From positions 1-64,000 of the forward strand of contig CAMFLW010000002.1 in the NCBI GenBank assembly GCA_945957575.1: a stretch of DNA of 64,000 nt, written 5' to 3'. Under the pieces are notes generated by a model. That model did not search any database, was not told the DNA's origin, and worked only from the letters and a program-made list of their open reading frames with translations. This DNA comes from an uncultured Aeromonas sp. Lineage in GTDB: Bacteria > Pseudomonadota > Gammaproteobacteria > Enterobacterales > Aeromonadaceae. The first letter of the stretch is position 1. Each line of letters starts with the position of its first letter. The position numbers and the translations under genes were made by a program. Positions 34,363 through 42,955 of this stretch are shown one piece after another.

Positions 34363-34935
34363 ATGGCCGAGAAACCGACCCGAGGCCGCGCCAGCAAGGT
34401 GTGGCTGCTGCCTGAGTCCATCCGCAACGCGCTCAACGAGATGCTGCGGGACAAGGGCAACAGTCAGGCCGCCATCCTGGATGAAATCAACGGCCTGATC
34501 GAGGAGGCGGGGTTGCCCGATGATCTCAAGCTCTCCCGCTCCGGGTTAAGCCGTCATGCCAGCCAGGTTGAACAGGTCGGCCAGCACCTGCGGGATTTGC
34601 GCGAAACCACGGCCGCCTTGACCTCCCAGCTTGGCGACAAGCCGATGGGGGAGACCACCAAGCTCATTCTGGAGCTGGGCCGTTCCCAGTTGTTCAAGGC
34701 GATGCTGGCTCAGGTGCAGAACCCGGAGGAGGCGGTGGATATCGACATGCTGAAAAACGCCATGCTGGCGGCTCAGCGGCTCGAATCGACCGCGATGCAG
34801 AGTCATAAGCGGGAGACGGAACTACGGCAGTTGTTCATGGAAGAACAAAAGAAAAAATTGGATGCCATGCCCATCAATGCTGGTGTGACAGAAGCAACTA
34901 AACAGGCCATTCGTGAAGCCCTGGGGATTGTGTAA
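34363..34935 (+). CDS. Terminase small subunit-like protein (Mu gp27, DUF3486)
   Basis: 190 residues. The DUF3486 N-terminus RGRASKVWLLPESIRNALNEMLRDKG is followed by an HTH segment (LSRSGLSRHASQVEQ) and a helical C-terminus. This family precedes the large terminase in Mu-like phages and is thought to recognise the packaging site. The stop overlaps the terminase ATG (TAATG). Confidence 0.85.
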   Translation: MAEKPTRGRASKVWLLPESIRNALNEMLRDKGNSQAAILDEINGLIEEAGLPDDLKLSRSGLSRHASQVEQVGQHLRDLRETTAALTSQLGDKPMGETTKLILELGRSQLFKAMLAQVQNPEEAVDIDMLKNAMLAAQRLESTAMQSHKRETELRQLFMEEQKKKLDAMPINAGVTEATKQAIREALGIV

Positions 34936-36353
34936 TGGGCCAATTCAAGGGAAATGCCAAAATCATCCCAGCCAATCCGGATGCGATCTTTCTGCCTTAT
35001 CAGGGCAGGTGGATACAGGACAATAGCCGTCTGAAGCTCATGGAAAAGGGGCGTCAGATAGGGTTGTCATGGTCAACTGGCTATGCCGCAGCCGAACGAA
35101 CTGCTGCGGTGGGGGCAAGACATGATCAGTGGGTTAGTAGTCGTGATGACCTTCAGGCTCGGCTGTTCATCGAAGACTGCAAGATGTGGGCGGGCATCAT
35201 GGGGCTGGCGGCCAAGGATCTGGGGGAAGTCGTTATCGACCCGAAGGAACGCATTTCAGCCTATGTGTTGCAATTTGCTAGTGGTAAACGGATTCATTCC
35301 ATGAGCTCCAATCCGGATGCGCAGGCTGGTAAGCGTGGAGGCCGTATTCTGGATGAGTTTGCTCTTCATCCAGACCCACGCAAGTTATGGAGTATCGCAT
35401 ATCCCGGGATTACCTGGGGCGGCAGTATGGAGGTGATCAGTACCCACCGTGGCAGCCACAACTTTTTCAATCAGTTGATCCGAGAAGCCAGAGAAAACGG
35501 CAATCCAAAGGGGATCAGTCTGCATCGAGTCACACTTCAAGATGCTCTAGAGCAAGGGTTCCTTTTCAAATTGCAGCAGATGCTGCCTGCGGATGATGAA
35601 CGTCAGGCTATGGACGAGGCTGGCTATTTTGATTTCGTCAGAGCCGGATGTGCAGATGAGGAGTCGTTCCAGCAAGAGTACATGTGCCAGCCAGCGGATG
35701 ACGATGTGGCATTCCTGGAATATGACCTAATAGCGTCTGCTGAATATGCGTCTGATGTGGACTGGCGGCAATGCGAGAACGGTCAGTTGTATGCCGGTGT
35801 TGATATTGGCCGCAAACACGACTTGACAGTGTTGTGGATCGTCGAGCGGCTGGGGGATGTGCTTTATACCAGGCATGTCGAACGGTTACAGAACATGCGT
35901 AAGTCTGATCAAGAGAAGATTATCTGGCCATGGTTTCAACGTTGCCAACGGATCTGTATTGATGCTACCGGCCTAGGGATTGGTTGGGCTGATGATGCAC
36001 AAGATAAATTCGGCGCCGGTAAAGTTGAAGCCGTCAACTTTACCTCCTCAGTCAAAGAGTCTTTGGCCTATCCCGTTCGGTCAGCAATGGAAGACCGTCG
36101 GCTCCGTATTCCATATGAACCGGCCACTCGTGCTGCTCTGCGACAAGTGACAAAACAGGTGACTTCATCGGGTAATGTGCGTTTTACCGCCGAACGGACA
36201 GCGGATGGCCATGCTGACGAGTTTTGGGCTCTGGGGTTGGCCGTTCACGCGGCATCTTCTCCTGGCCCTAGCATTGAGTTCACCCCCTTACCAGGTAAAC
36301 ACGACAAGGGGCGTAACGATGACTATCACCGATATGAGCGAGGAGCCTGGTAA
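34935..36353 (+). CDS. Terminase large subunit (Mu gp28-like)
   Basis: 472 residues. The N-terminal ATPase has LMEKGRQIGLSWSTGY as Walker A variant and GRILDEFALHPDPR as Walker B region. The C-terminal RNase H-like nuclease has YAGVDIGRKHDLTVLWIV with its metal aspartate, plus CIDATGLGIGWAD. It pumps and cuts DNA during headful packaging. Codon choice is visibly AT-richer than gp27 before and the portal after, suggesting the gene was swapped in as a module. Confidence 0.92.
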   Translation: MGQFKGNAKIIPANPDAIFLPYQGRWIQDNSRLKLMEKGRQIGLSWSTGYAAAERTAAVGARHDQWVSSRDDLQARLFIEDCKMWAGIMGLAAKDLGEVVIDPKERISAYVLQFASGKRIHSMSSNPDAQAGKRGGRILDEFALHPDPRKLWSIAYPGITWGGSMEVISTHRGSHNFFNQLIREARENGNPKGISLHRVTLQDALEQGFLFKLQQMLPADDERQAMDEAGYFDFVRAGCADEESFQQEYMCQPADDDVAFLEYDLIASAEYASDVDWRQCENGQLYAGVDIGRKHDLTVLWIVERLGDVLYTRHVERLQNMRKSDQEKIIWPWFQRCQRICIDATGLGIGWADDAQDKFGAGKVEAVNFTSSVKESLAYPVRSAMEDRRLRIPYEPATRAALRQVTKQVTSSGNVRFTAERTADGHADEFWALGLAVHAASSPGPSIEFTPLPGKHDKGRNDDYHRYERGAW

Positions 36354-37930
36354 TGGGCAGGATCATTGATATCCATGGCAAAGCCATGAGTCTGGAAAAA
36401 GAGCCGCAGACCGAGAACGATGCCAAGTTGGCCCAGCTGCGCCGTCACTACAGCGATCACCCGACCATCGGGCTGACCCCCGGCAAAGCGGCTGCGGCGC
36501 TGAAAGAGGCCGAGGAAGGGGGCCTGATCGCACAGTGCGAGCTGGCCGAAGACATGGAGGAGAAGGATGCCCACCTGCAGAGCGAGCTCGGCAAACGCCG
36601 CCGTGCCCTGCTTGGGGTGAGCTGGACAATCGAGCCACCCCGCAACGCCACCCCGGCCGAGAAGCGTGATGCCGAGCTTATCCGGGAGCTGCTGGAGGAC
36701 TTCACCTGGTTGGATGATGCCATCTTTGACGCCACCGACGGGATCCTCAAGGGGTTCAGTGCCCAGGAGTTCAGCGGCTGGGAGATGGTCGAGGGGCTGC
36801 AAATCCCCAAGGGTATCATCTGGCGCGACCCTGCCTGGTTCCAGACCCACCCGGACGATCGCAATCAGCTGCGCTTGCGAGACGGCAGCCAGGAAGGGGT
36901 TGCCCTCAACCCGTTTGGCTGGCTGCTGCACAAGGCCAAGTCCAAATCGGGGTATCTGGCCCGCACCGGCCTTGTCCGCACCTTGGTCTGGCCGTTCCTG
37001 TTCAAGAACTACAGTGTGCGGGATCTTGCCGAGTTTCTGGAGATCTACGGCCTGCCGGTGCGGCTTGGCAAATACCCGGAAGGGGCGACCGAGAAAGAGA
37101 AGGCCACCCTGCTGCAGGCGGTGCTCTCCATCGGTCATAACGCCGGGGGCATTATCCCGCGCGGGATGGAGATTGAGTTCCAGAACGCCGCCAGCGGTCA
37201 GGCTGATCCCTTCGTGGTGATGATGGATTGGTGCGAGCGTTCCATGAGCAAGGCCATCCTGGGGGGCACCTTGACCTCACAAGCCGATGGCAAGAGCTCG
37301 ACCAATGCCCTGGGCAATGTCCATAACGAGGTGCGTCAGGAGGTACGGGATGCCGACCTGCGTCAGTTGGCCGCTACCCTGACCCGCGATCTGGTTTATC
37401 CGCTCTATGCCCTGAACGGCAAGAGCTACCAGGGCCCGCGCCGCTGCCCCCGGTTGGAGTTTGATGTGACCGAGCCGGAGGATATGCGCGATTTGGCATA
37501 TCCGCTGCGGGCCCTGGTGGGGATGGGAATGCAGATCCCGGCGCAGTGGGTGCGGGATAAGTTGCAGATCCCGGCCCCCAAAGAGGGGGAAGAGGTACTG
37601 ATCATCGTGGACAAACAGGCCGGGCAGGGAGAGGCCGCGCTTAAAGCAAAGGGACTGGCCGCGCTGGCTGCAAGCAAAGGTGAGGCCGACAAGGGGGATA
37701 ACAACGATGCCCAGTTGGCCCGGCTGCAGGCCGAGGCGGCCCCTCTGCTGGCTGGGATGACCGATGCTGTCCAGGCGCTGGTGATGCAGGCCACTACCCT
37801 GGAAGAGATCCGGGATGGCTTGTTGGCGCTGGAACCAGAGCTCAGCCATGACGAGCTGGGGGCGCTGATGGCGCAAGCCATCGCCGCCAGCGAGCTGCTC
37901 GGTATGCTTGAGATGGAGGAGGGCCGCTGA
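36353..37930 (+). CDS. Portal protein (Mu gp29, DUF935)
   Basis: 525 residues of the DUF935 portal family: DPAWFQTHPDDRNQLRL, FLFKNYSVRDLAEFLEIYGLPVRLGKYP and GGTLTSQADGKSSTNALGNVHNEVR are typical. It forms the dodecameric DNA gate of the capsid. One-base overlaps with the genes on both sides show the packaging genes are translationally coupled. The C-terminal 110 residues are Ala/Glu-rich and helical. Confidence 0.93.
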   Translation: MGRIIDIHGKAMSLEKEPQTENDAKLAQLRRHYSDHPTIGLTPGKAAAALKEAEEGGLIAQCELAEDMEEKDAHLQSELGKRRRALLGVSWTIEPPRNATPAEKRDAELIRELLEDFTWLDDAIFDATDGILKGFSAQEFSGWEMVEGLQIPKGIIWRDPAWFQTHPDDRNQLRLRDGSQEGVALNPFGWLLHKAKSKSGYLARTGLVRTLVWPFLFKNYSVRDLAEFLEIYGLPVRLGKYPEGATEKEKATLLQAVLSIGHNAGGIIPRGMEIEFQNAASGQADPFVVMMDWCERSMSKAILGGTLTSQADGKSSTNALGNVHNEVRQEVRDADLRQLAATLTRDLVYPLYALNGKSYQGPRRCPRLEFDVTEPEDMRDLAYPLRALVGMGMQIPAQWVRDKLQIPAPKEGEEVLIIVDKQAGQGEAALKAKGLAALAASKGEADKGDNNDAQLARLQAEAAPLLAGMTDAVQALVMQATTLEEIRDGLLALEPELSHDELGALMAQAIAASELLGMLEMEEGR

Positions 37931-39399
37931 TGCCCGTTCGCTATGGTTCCTTGCCCTTTGCCGAGGCGATCGCCTTCTTTCGCCAGAAGCTGGATATGCC
38001 AAGCGAACGCTGGGCCGATGTGTGGCGCGATGCCCATAACCGCGCCTTTATGGTGGCGGGGGCCACCAAGACCGATCTGTTGGCTGACCTGCGCGGGGCG
38101 GTAGACAAGGCGATCAGTGAAGGGCAATCAATCGGGGCTTTTCAGAAGGCGTTCAAGGAGATTGTGGCCCGCCACGGTTGGGAGCATACCGGCCCGGCGT
38201 CGTGGCGCTCCCGCGTCATCTTCGAGACCAACCTGCGCCAGAGCTATAACGCCGGGCGTGAGGAACAGATCCAGCGTATCAAGCACAAACGCCCCTATGC
38301 GCTCTATCGTCATGGGGACTCCGAGCACCCCCGTGAGTTGCACCTCAAGTGGAACAACCTAGTGCTGCCGGTTGATCACCCCTGGTGGGAGACGCACAGC
38401 CCCAGCAACGGCTATGGCTGCAAGTGCAAGAAGTTCTTGCTCTCCGAGGCCGACCTCAAGCGGCGCGGCTTGGCGGTCGGCAAGGCCCCGGACGATGGCG
38501 AATATGAGTGGGTGGACAAGGCCACCGGGGAGTTGCACAAGATCCCCAGAGGTATCGACCCCGGCTTTGATTATCGGCCCCAGACTCCGGCAGACCTGAC
38601 CAAGGTGGTGGCCAAGCGCGAAGCGGCCAAGCCTGCGTTGGCCGAGCGCCTGCCAGAGCGGATAGTGGAGAGTGCCTTCTCCAGCGTCAAAGGTGTCACC
38701 GCCCAGGGGTTGAGTGATCTGCTGGCCAAGTTGCCAGCTCCCCAGCGCGAACCCTTGGCGGCGTTCCTCAAGGCGCATCCGGTCAAAACGCTGTTTATCA
38801 AGCAGAGCGAGATGGGGAAAGGGGCTGCCAGCCTGAAGGTAGCACCTGCGATAGGTGAATATCTGGGGATGGATCCTAACAGTGTCAGGGCTTGGTACAC
38901 CTTGCGTGGAGCAACCAAGACCAACGGCTTTACCTTTGCACAGGCCGACCATGTGGTGATTAAAGTGGCAGCCAGCGATAAGCTGGGTGGTGTGGATATG
39001 CAGGCAGTACAGGCGGCGGTTGCTCAAGTTATCTCGGATGCCAAGGCTAACCAGGGCCCACGAACCTGGCAGCCACGCGGTAGCAGTGGGGACTCATTCC
39101 GCTTACACTGGAGTATATCGTCTAATGTTGGTGACACCCTGGGGCCCGCTGCCCAGCGCATCTCTACCTGGTTGCATGAGCTTGGCCATCAAGTTCACTT
39201 TTGGGCAGGAGAGCCGGATCTCAGCAGGCTGGGATTGCTGACTGAATATGGCGCCAAGAGTCGCCGCGAAAAGGCTGCAGAAGCATTTGCCGCGTGGGTT
39301 CTGGCCAGAGAGCAGTTGATGGAGCACTACCCAGAGCTGGCCGCCCAAGTCGAAGCCATGCTGACAAAGGCCGCCCAGGCTACCACCAAATCCAAATGA
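37930..39399 (+). CDS. MuF head-morphogenesis protein with C-terminal metallopeptidase domain
   Basis: 489 residues. About 1-215 form the MuF/SPP1 gp7 minor head domain: VIFETNLRQSYNAGREEQ, the YRHGDSEHPRELH block and WWETHSPSNGYGCKCKKFLLSE. A basic Ala-rich linker (about 220-245) leads to an extra domain to the end. That domain has HELGH at 416-420 in ISTWLHELGHQVHF and downstream glutamates E447/E451 in REKAAEAFAAWVLAR, the layout of zincin peptidases (HExxH plus a distal Glu). DNA from about 38790 on is AT-richer than the MuF part, as if added separately. MuF proteins enter the capsid, so the extra domain could be injected as an effector. A capsid-maturation role is the alternative. Confidence 0.88.
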   Translation: MPVRYGSLPFAEAIAFFRQKLDMPSERWADVWRDAHNRAFMVAGATKTDLLADLRGAVDKAISEGQSIGAFQKAFKEIVARHGWEHTGPASWRSRVIFETNLRQSYNAGREEQIQRIKHKRPYALYRHGDSEHPRELHLKWNNLVLPVDHPWWETHSPSNGYGCKCKKFLLSEADLKRRGLAVGKAPDDGEYEWVDKATGELHKIPRGIDPGFDYRPQTPADLTKVVAKREAAKPALAERLPERIVESAFSSVKGVTAQGLSDLLAKLPAPQREPLAAFLKAHPVKTLFIKQSEMGKGAASLKVAPAIGEYLGMDPNSVRAWYTLRGATKTNGFTFAQADHVVIKVAASDKLGGVDMQAVQAAVAQVISDAKANQGPRTWQPRGSSGDSFRLHWSISSNVGDTLGPAAQRISTWLHELGHQVHFWAGEPDLSRLGLLTEYGAKSRREKAAEAFAAWVLAREQLMEHYPELAAQVEAMLTKAAQATTKSK

Positions 39400-39418
39400 C
39401 GATGGCAAGGAGTGAACA

Positions 39419-39619
39419 ATGAAGCTATTGGAGCAAGCAAACGCCTTGTTTGAGTCGGGTGATCTGCTAACGCTGGATGATGTCAAAACGCTGGCATCAC
39501 TTTGTGCCAAGGCATCTGGCAAAGAGGCCGAGTATCTGGGGGATCTCTGGTCTGCAGCGTTGCTCAATGCCGATGAACAGGCATTCGCCTACATGATAGG
39601 GATGGAGGAGGATGCCTGA
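39419..39619 (+). CDS. 66-aa acidic protein, candidate immunity partner of MuF peptidase
   Basis: Begins MKLLEQANALFESGDLL and ends MIGMEEDA; about 13 acidic against 4 basic residues, helical, no signal peptide. AAGGAG precedes the ATG. It starts 19 bp after the MuF stop and overlaps the gpG start, in a slot where Mu has no gene. Composition resembles the MuF C-terminal extension. Size, charge and position fit an immunity protein or chaperone for that domain. No family recognised. Confidence 0.65.
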   Translation: MKLLEQANALFESGDLLTLDDVKTLASLCAKASGKEAEYLGDLWSAALLNADEQAFAYMIGMEEDA

Positions 39620-40065
39620 TGGCCGGTAGCTTTATTGCCATCAGCCACCATGGGGTGGCCGATGCCCACGAACTGCTGGCCAAGCTCTACCAGCAAACCG
39701 GTGATCTCAGTGAGCCGCTGGCCGATATTGGCGAAGGGCTGCAGCTGTCGCACCGGGATCGCTGGGATGCCCAAGAGAACCCGGAAGGAGAGCCCTGGGC
39801 CCCGCTCTCGGAGAAGTACCGTGCCCGCAAGCCGCGTCATGTCGATGAGATACTGCGTCTGAACGACGATCTGCGCGATACCCTCGACTATCAGGTCGAT
39901 CCCCAGACCCTCTACTTTGGCACGCCCATGGTATACGGTGCCGCCCACCAGTTCGGTCGTCCCGAGATCAACCTACCAGAGCGCCGTGTTCTGGGGCTGT
40001 CAGAAGGGGATAAACAGAGCGTGCTGGAGACGCTGGAGGGATATTTGGTCATCGAGGCTCCGTGA
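39619..40065 (+). CDS. Virion morphogenesis protein (Mu gpG-like)
   Basis: 148 residues of the phage virion morphogenesis family: LSEPLADIGEGLQLSHRDRWDAQENPEGEPWAPLSEKYRARK, then LRDTLDYQV and YGAAHQFGRPEINLPERRVLGLSE. In Mu, gpG has a tail-assembly or head-tail joining role. The start overlaps the 66-aa gene's stop (TGATG). Confidence 0.9.
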   Translation: MAGSFIAISHHGVADAHELLAKLYQQTGDLSEPLADIGEGLQLSHRDRWDAQENPEGEPWAPLSEKYRARKPRHVDEILRLNDDLRDTLDYQVDPQTLYFGTPMVYGAAHQFGRPEINLPERRVLGLSEGDKQSVLETLEGYLVIEAP

Positions 40066-40202
40066 GCTTCTGGGCGCCTCTGGTGCCCCTTGCGGCTACG
40101 ATGGCATGTCTACCCTCTCAATAGGTCAGGAAAATGGCGTTTAAACACCATTAAACAGTGTCGCCGCCCCCCAGCTTACCCTCCGATCCATGCCGTGATG
40201 CA

Positions 40203-40220
40203 GTAACCCACCATAAACCC
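40203..40220 (+). promoter_or_regulatory. Late-promoter activator motif, copy 2 (protease/scaffold)
   Basis: GTAACCCACCATAAACCC, identical to copy 1 except for one base at the edge. It lies 68 bp before the protease start, in a 222-bp gap between gpG and the head operon, equivalent to the Mu I promoter. No obvious -10 element. Confidence 0.6.
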
Positions 40221-40287
40221 CACCCAATTCTCAGTTCGATGACACTGGCCGCAATGAGGTTTGCTGTGACCAGCCGGAGTGAGAGTG

Positions 40288-41436
40288 ATGTCCCTATCTG
40301 CCACCAGTTCCGCCATTGCCGTGGCCATCTTGAATGCAAGACCAACCGCCCTGGGGTTGGCCGTGCTCGATGCAGCCCTTGGCCCGAGCGAAGACGGTTG
40401 GTACCAGTTGCTGCCGGTCGGCCCGTTCAAGGCCCGCGATGGCCGCCCCTTTGATGTTCCTGGTGGTCACTGGCAGCTCGACAAGAGCATCGCCACCACC
40501 CTGATCAATCGAGCCAAAGCGCTCGGGCAAGACATCCTGATCGACTACGACCACCAGACCCTCCATATCGAAAAGACTGGCAAGGAGGCTCCGGCTGCCG
40601 GTTGGTTCAACGGTGACGAGATCGAATGGCGTGAGGGGCAGGGCCTCTTTATCAAACCGCGCTGGACGGATCGTGCCGCTGCCCTGGTGGCTGCCAAAGA
40701 GTACCGATTCCTTTCTGCCGTCTTTCCCTATGACGCCCAGGGCCGCCCGCTGGAACTGCGGATGGCCGCCATCACCAATGATCCCGGTGTGGTGGGTATG
40801 CAGGCTCTGGCGGCGCTCAGTGCGCTACCCGCTTCCCAACCTGGCCAGCTGGCCAACCCCTCCAAGGAGACATCCATGAATGAACTGCTGAAAAAGCTGT
40901 TGGCCAAGCTCGGCATCGAGCTGACCGGCGATCCCACTGATGAGCAACTGCAGAAGGCGCTCACCGAGCTCGATAGCCTGCAGGCCAGCGCCAAGAAAGC
41001 GCCGGAGCTGGAGGCAGCACTCACTGCCGAGAAGGCATCGCTGGCCGCGCTCAAAGCGCAGCCGGGTGGCCAAGTTGACCTGGCGCAATTCGTGCCGGTG
41101 GCGACCTATAACGCCCTGGTTGCCCAGGTAGCGAGTTTAAGCGCCAAGGTGGAAACCACGGATGCCGCAACCCTGATCAAGGAAGCCCGTACCCAGGGCA
41201 AGGTGGTGGCCGCCGAAGAGGAGTATTTGACCGCCTATGCCTCCCAGAAAGGGGTGGCTGCCCTCAAGGCGTTGCTGGATCCCCGTCCGGCGATTGCCGC
41301 ACTGTCCGCCAGCCAGACCACTCAGGTGACCCTGCCCGAGAAGAAGGGGGATGCGGTGCTTTCGGCGGATGACAAGTATGCCGCCGACCAGCTCGGTATC
41401 AGCCACGAGGAGTTTGCCAAGGCCAAGCAGGCTTAA
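40288..41436 (+). CDS. Head maturation protease with C-terminal scaffold (Mu I)
   Basis: 382 residues. About 1-190 are the Mu-type prohead protease: SEDGWYQLLPVGPFKARDGRPFDVPGGHW, ILIDYDHQTLH, APAAGWF and YRFLSAVFPYD. The C-terminal part, rich in Ala/Lys/Glu, is the scaffold portion. GGAG is eight bases before the ATG at 40288. It processes the prohead before DNA entry. The nested scaffold start is annotated separately. Confidence 0.9.
   Translation: MSLSATSSAIAVAILNARPTALGLAVLDAALGPSEDGWYQLLPVGPFKARDGRPFDVPGGHWQLDKSIATTLINRAKALGQDILIDYDHQTLHIEKTGKEAPAAGWFNGDEIEWREGQGLFIKPRWTDRAAALVAAKEYRFLSAVFPYDAQGRPLELRMAAITNDPGVVGMQALAALSALPASQPGQLANPSKETSMNELLKKLLAKLGIELTGDPTDEQLQKALTELDSLQASAKKAPELEAALTAEKASLAALKAQPGGQVDLAQFVPVATYNALVAQVASLSAKVETTDAATLIKEARTQGKVVAAEEEYLTAYASQKGVAALKALLDPRPAIAALSASQTTQVTLPEKKGDAVLSADDKYAADQLGISHEEFAKAKQA
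40876..41436 (+). CDS. Nested in-frame scaffold protein (Mu Z-like)
   Basis: An internal ATG in the protease frame with its own AAGGAG six bases upstream gives a 186-residue protein starting MNELLKKLLAKLGIELTG. This copies the Mu I/Z arrangement, in which the scaffold is made in excess from an internal start. The coiled-coil composition (ELEAALTAEKASLAALKA) fits a scaffold. Confidence 0.7.
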   Translation: MNELLKKLLAKLGIELTGDPTDEQLQKALTELDSLQASAKKAPELEAALTAEKASLAALKAQPGGQVDLAQFVPVATYNALVAQVASLSAKVETTDAATLIKEARTQGKVVAAEEEYLTAYASQKGVAALKALLDPRPAIAALSASQTTQVTLPEKKGDAVLSADDKYAADQLGISHEEFAKAKQA

Positions 41437-41480
41437 GCGCAGACCCTACCACGCCATTTATCCAGAGAAGGAACACCCGT

Positions 41481-42389
41481 ATGGCCATGATTACACCCGC
41501 GCTGTTGCAGTCCCTCTTCACCGGCTTCAAGAAGAACTTTGAAGACGCCAAGAGTGAAGCGCCTGCCCAGTACACCAAGATCGCCACCGTGATCAAATCG
41601 ACTACCAAGTCCAACACCTATGGCTGGTTGGGCAAGTTCCCCAATCTGCGTAAGTGGGTCGGTGATCGGGTGATCGAGTCGATGAAGGCGCACGGTTACC
41701 AGATCGTCAACGAAGACTTCGAGGCCACCGTCGGCGTCGATCGCAACGATATCGAAGATGACGAGCTGGGTATCTACGCGCCGATGTTTGCCGAGATGGG
41801 CCGCTCGGCGGGCATTCACCCCGATGAGCTCTGTTTCGGTCTGCTCGGTGCTGGCTTCACCACGCCTTGCTATGACGGGCAGTATTTCTTCGACACCGAT
41901 CATCCGGTCTATCCCAAGGCCGATGGCACAGGTACCCCTGTCTTGACTGCCAACGTGGTGGTGGATGCCGGTTATCAGGGGGAGCCCTGGTTCTTGCTCG
42001 ATACCAGCCGCGCCCTCAAGCCGGTCATCTTCCAGGATCGCAAGTCACCGCAGCTGATTGCCATGACCAAGATCGATGACGAAGCGGTATTCACCCGCAA
42101 GGAGTTCCGCTACGGGGTCGATTGCCGCGATGCCGCAGGCTTTGGCTTCTGGCAACTGGCCTTTGCCAACAAGCGGGCGCTGACCCCCGACAACCTGTGG
42201 GATGCCTACTCCAAGATGCGGGAGTTTCAGGCTGATGGCGGCCGCAAGCTCGGGGTGAAGGCCACCATGTTGGTGGTACATCCCTCCCTTGAGAAGCTGG
42301 CGACCCAGATGCTGGAGCGAGAGCTGTCGAACAGCAGCAGCAACGAGCTGAAAGGCAAGTTGGAGCTGGTGGTGGCTGACTACCTCTAA
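41481..42389 (+). CDS. Major head protein (Mu T-like)
   Basis: 302 residues, the Mu gpT family: ALLQSLFTGFKKNFEDAKSEAP at the N-terminus, YGWLGKFPNLRKWVGDR, ATVGVDRNDIEDDELGIY, FFDTDHPVYPKADG, and the end KLELVVADYL. It forms the icosahedral capsid shell. AGAAGGAAC precedes the ATG. Confidence 0.95.
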   Translation: MAMITPALLQSLFTGFKKNFEDAKSEAPAQYTKIATVIKSTTKSNTYGWLGKFPNLRKWVGDRVIESMKAHGYQIVNEDFEATVGVDRNDIEDDELGIYAPMFAEMGRSAGIHPDELCFGLLGAGFTTPCYDGQYFFDTDHPVYPKADGTGTPVLTANVVVDAGYQGEPWFLLDTSRALKPVIFQDRKSPQLIAMTKIDDEAVFTRKEFRYGVDCRDAAGFGFWQLAFANKRALTPDNLWDAYSKMREFQADGGRKLGVKATMLVVHPSLEKLATQMLERELSNSSSNELKGKLELVVADYL

Positions 42390-42402
42390 CCCTGCGTTAT
42401 GC

Positions 42403-42459
42403 CTGTTTAAAGCGGGGTTAAACAGCTGCCTGGCACTGTTTAACCCCCGGTTTAAACAG
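42403..42459. repeat. Large imperfect inverted repeat after major head gene
   Basis: CTGTTTAAAGCGGGGTTAAACAG (42403-42425; 23 bases) faces its near reverse complement at 42436-42459, with a 10-base loop. It is not followed by a T-run, so it is more likely an mRNA stability, processing or partial-attenuation element than a terminator. Confidence 0.6.
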
Positions 42460-42492
42460 CCTCTCTATCAGATATGACGAGGAAAACATGAG

Positions 42493-42954
42493 ATGGAACA
42501 AGAGATGGAACTGGCTATTCGAGTGGGGATTACGTCAACAGTTCGTCAGGTCTATTTTCGCGCGGGCCTGCCGATTGTACCGGGCAAGTCTGAGATGGTT
42601 GTGTCGCCTGAGCAGTGCGCGACCCTGGAGAACGACCCGCGTCTGGTGGTCGTCCGGTTGGCTGAAGACACCAGCCTTCAGGCAGGTGATGCACCATCGG
42701 CGCCTGGGGATCTGGACGCAACACTGGGCGTCCTGACCGGTTCGGGCTATCTGGCAGGGGTTGCCACCTTGGCTGGCAAGGTCACGCCGCTGGCCGAGAT
42801 GAAGGTCGATGAGCTGCGCGAGCTGGCGCTGCAGATGGGTATCCCGGAGGCGGCCAAGCTCAAGAAGGCCGAACTGGTGACAGCGATCGCCGCGACCGAA
42901 GTGCAATACCCAGTCAAGGATGAGCAGTCATCTGGCCAGAACGGAGAGCAGTGA
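42493..42954 (+). CDS. Mu gp35-like protein with HeH/SAP-type C-terminus
   Basis: 153 residues. The N-terminal part (AIRVGITSTVRQVYFRAGLPIVPG) resembles Mu-like gp35/HI1506 proteins. The C-terminal 35 residues (MKVDELRELALQMGIPEAAKLKKAELVTAI) form a HeH/LEM-like helix-extension-helix motif. Probably a minor head or head-completion component. Confidence 0.75.
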   Translation: MEQEMELAIRVGITSTVRQVYFRAGLPIVPGKSEMVVSPEQCATLENDPRLVVVRLAEDTSLQAGDAPSAPGDLDATLGVLTGSGYLAGVATLAGKVTPLAEMKVDELRELALQMGIPEAAKLKKAELVTAIAATEVQYPVKDEQSSGQNGEQ

Positions 42955-42955
42955 T

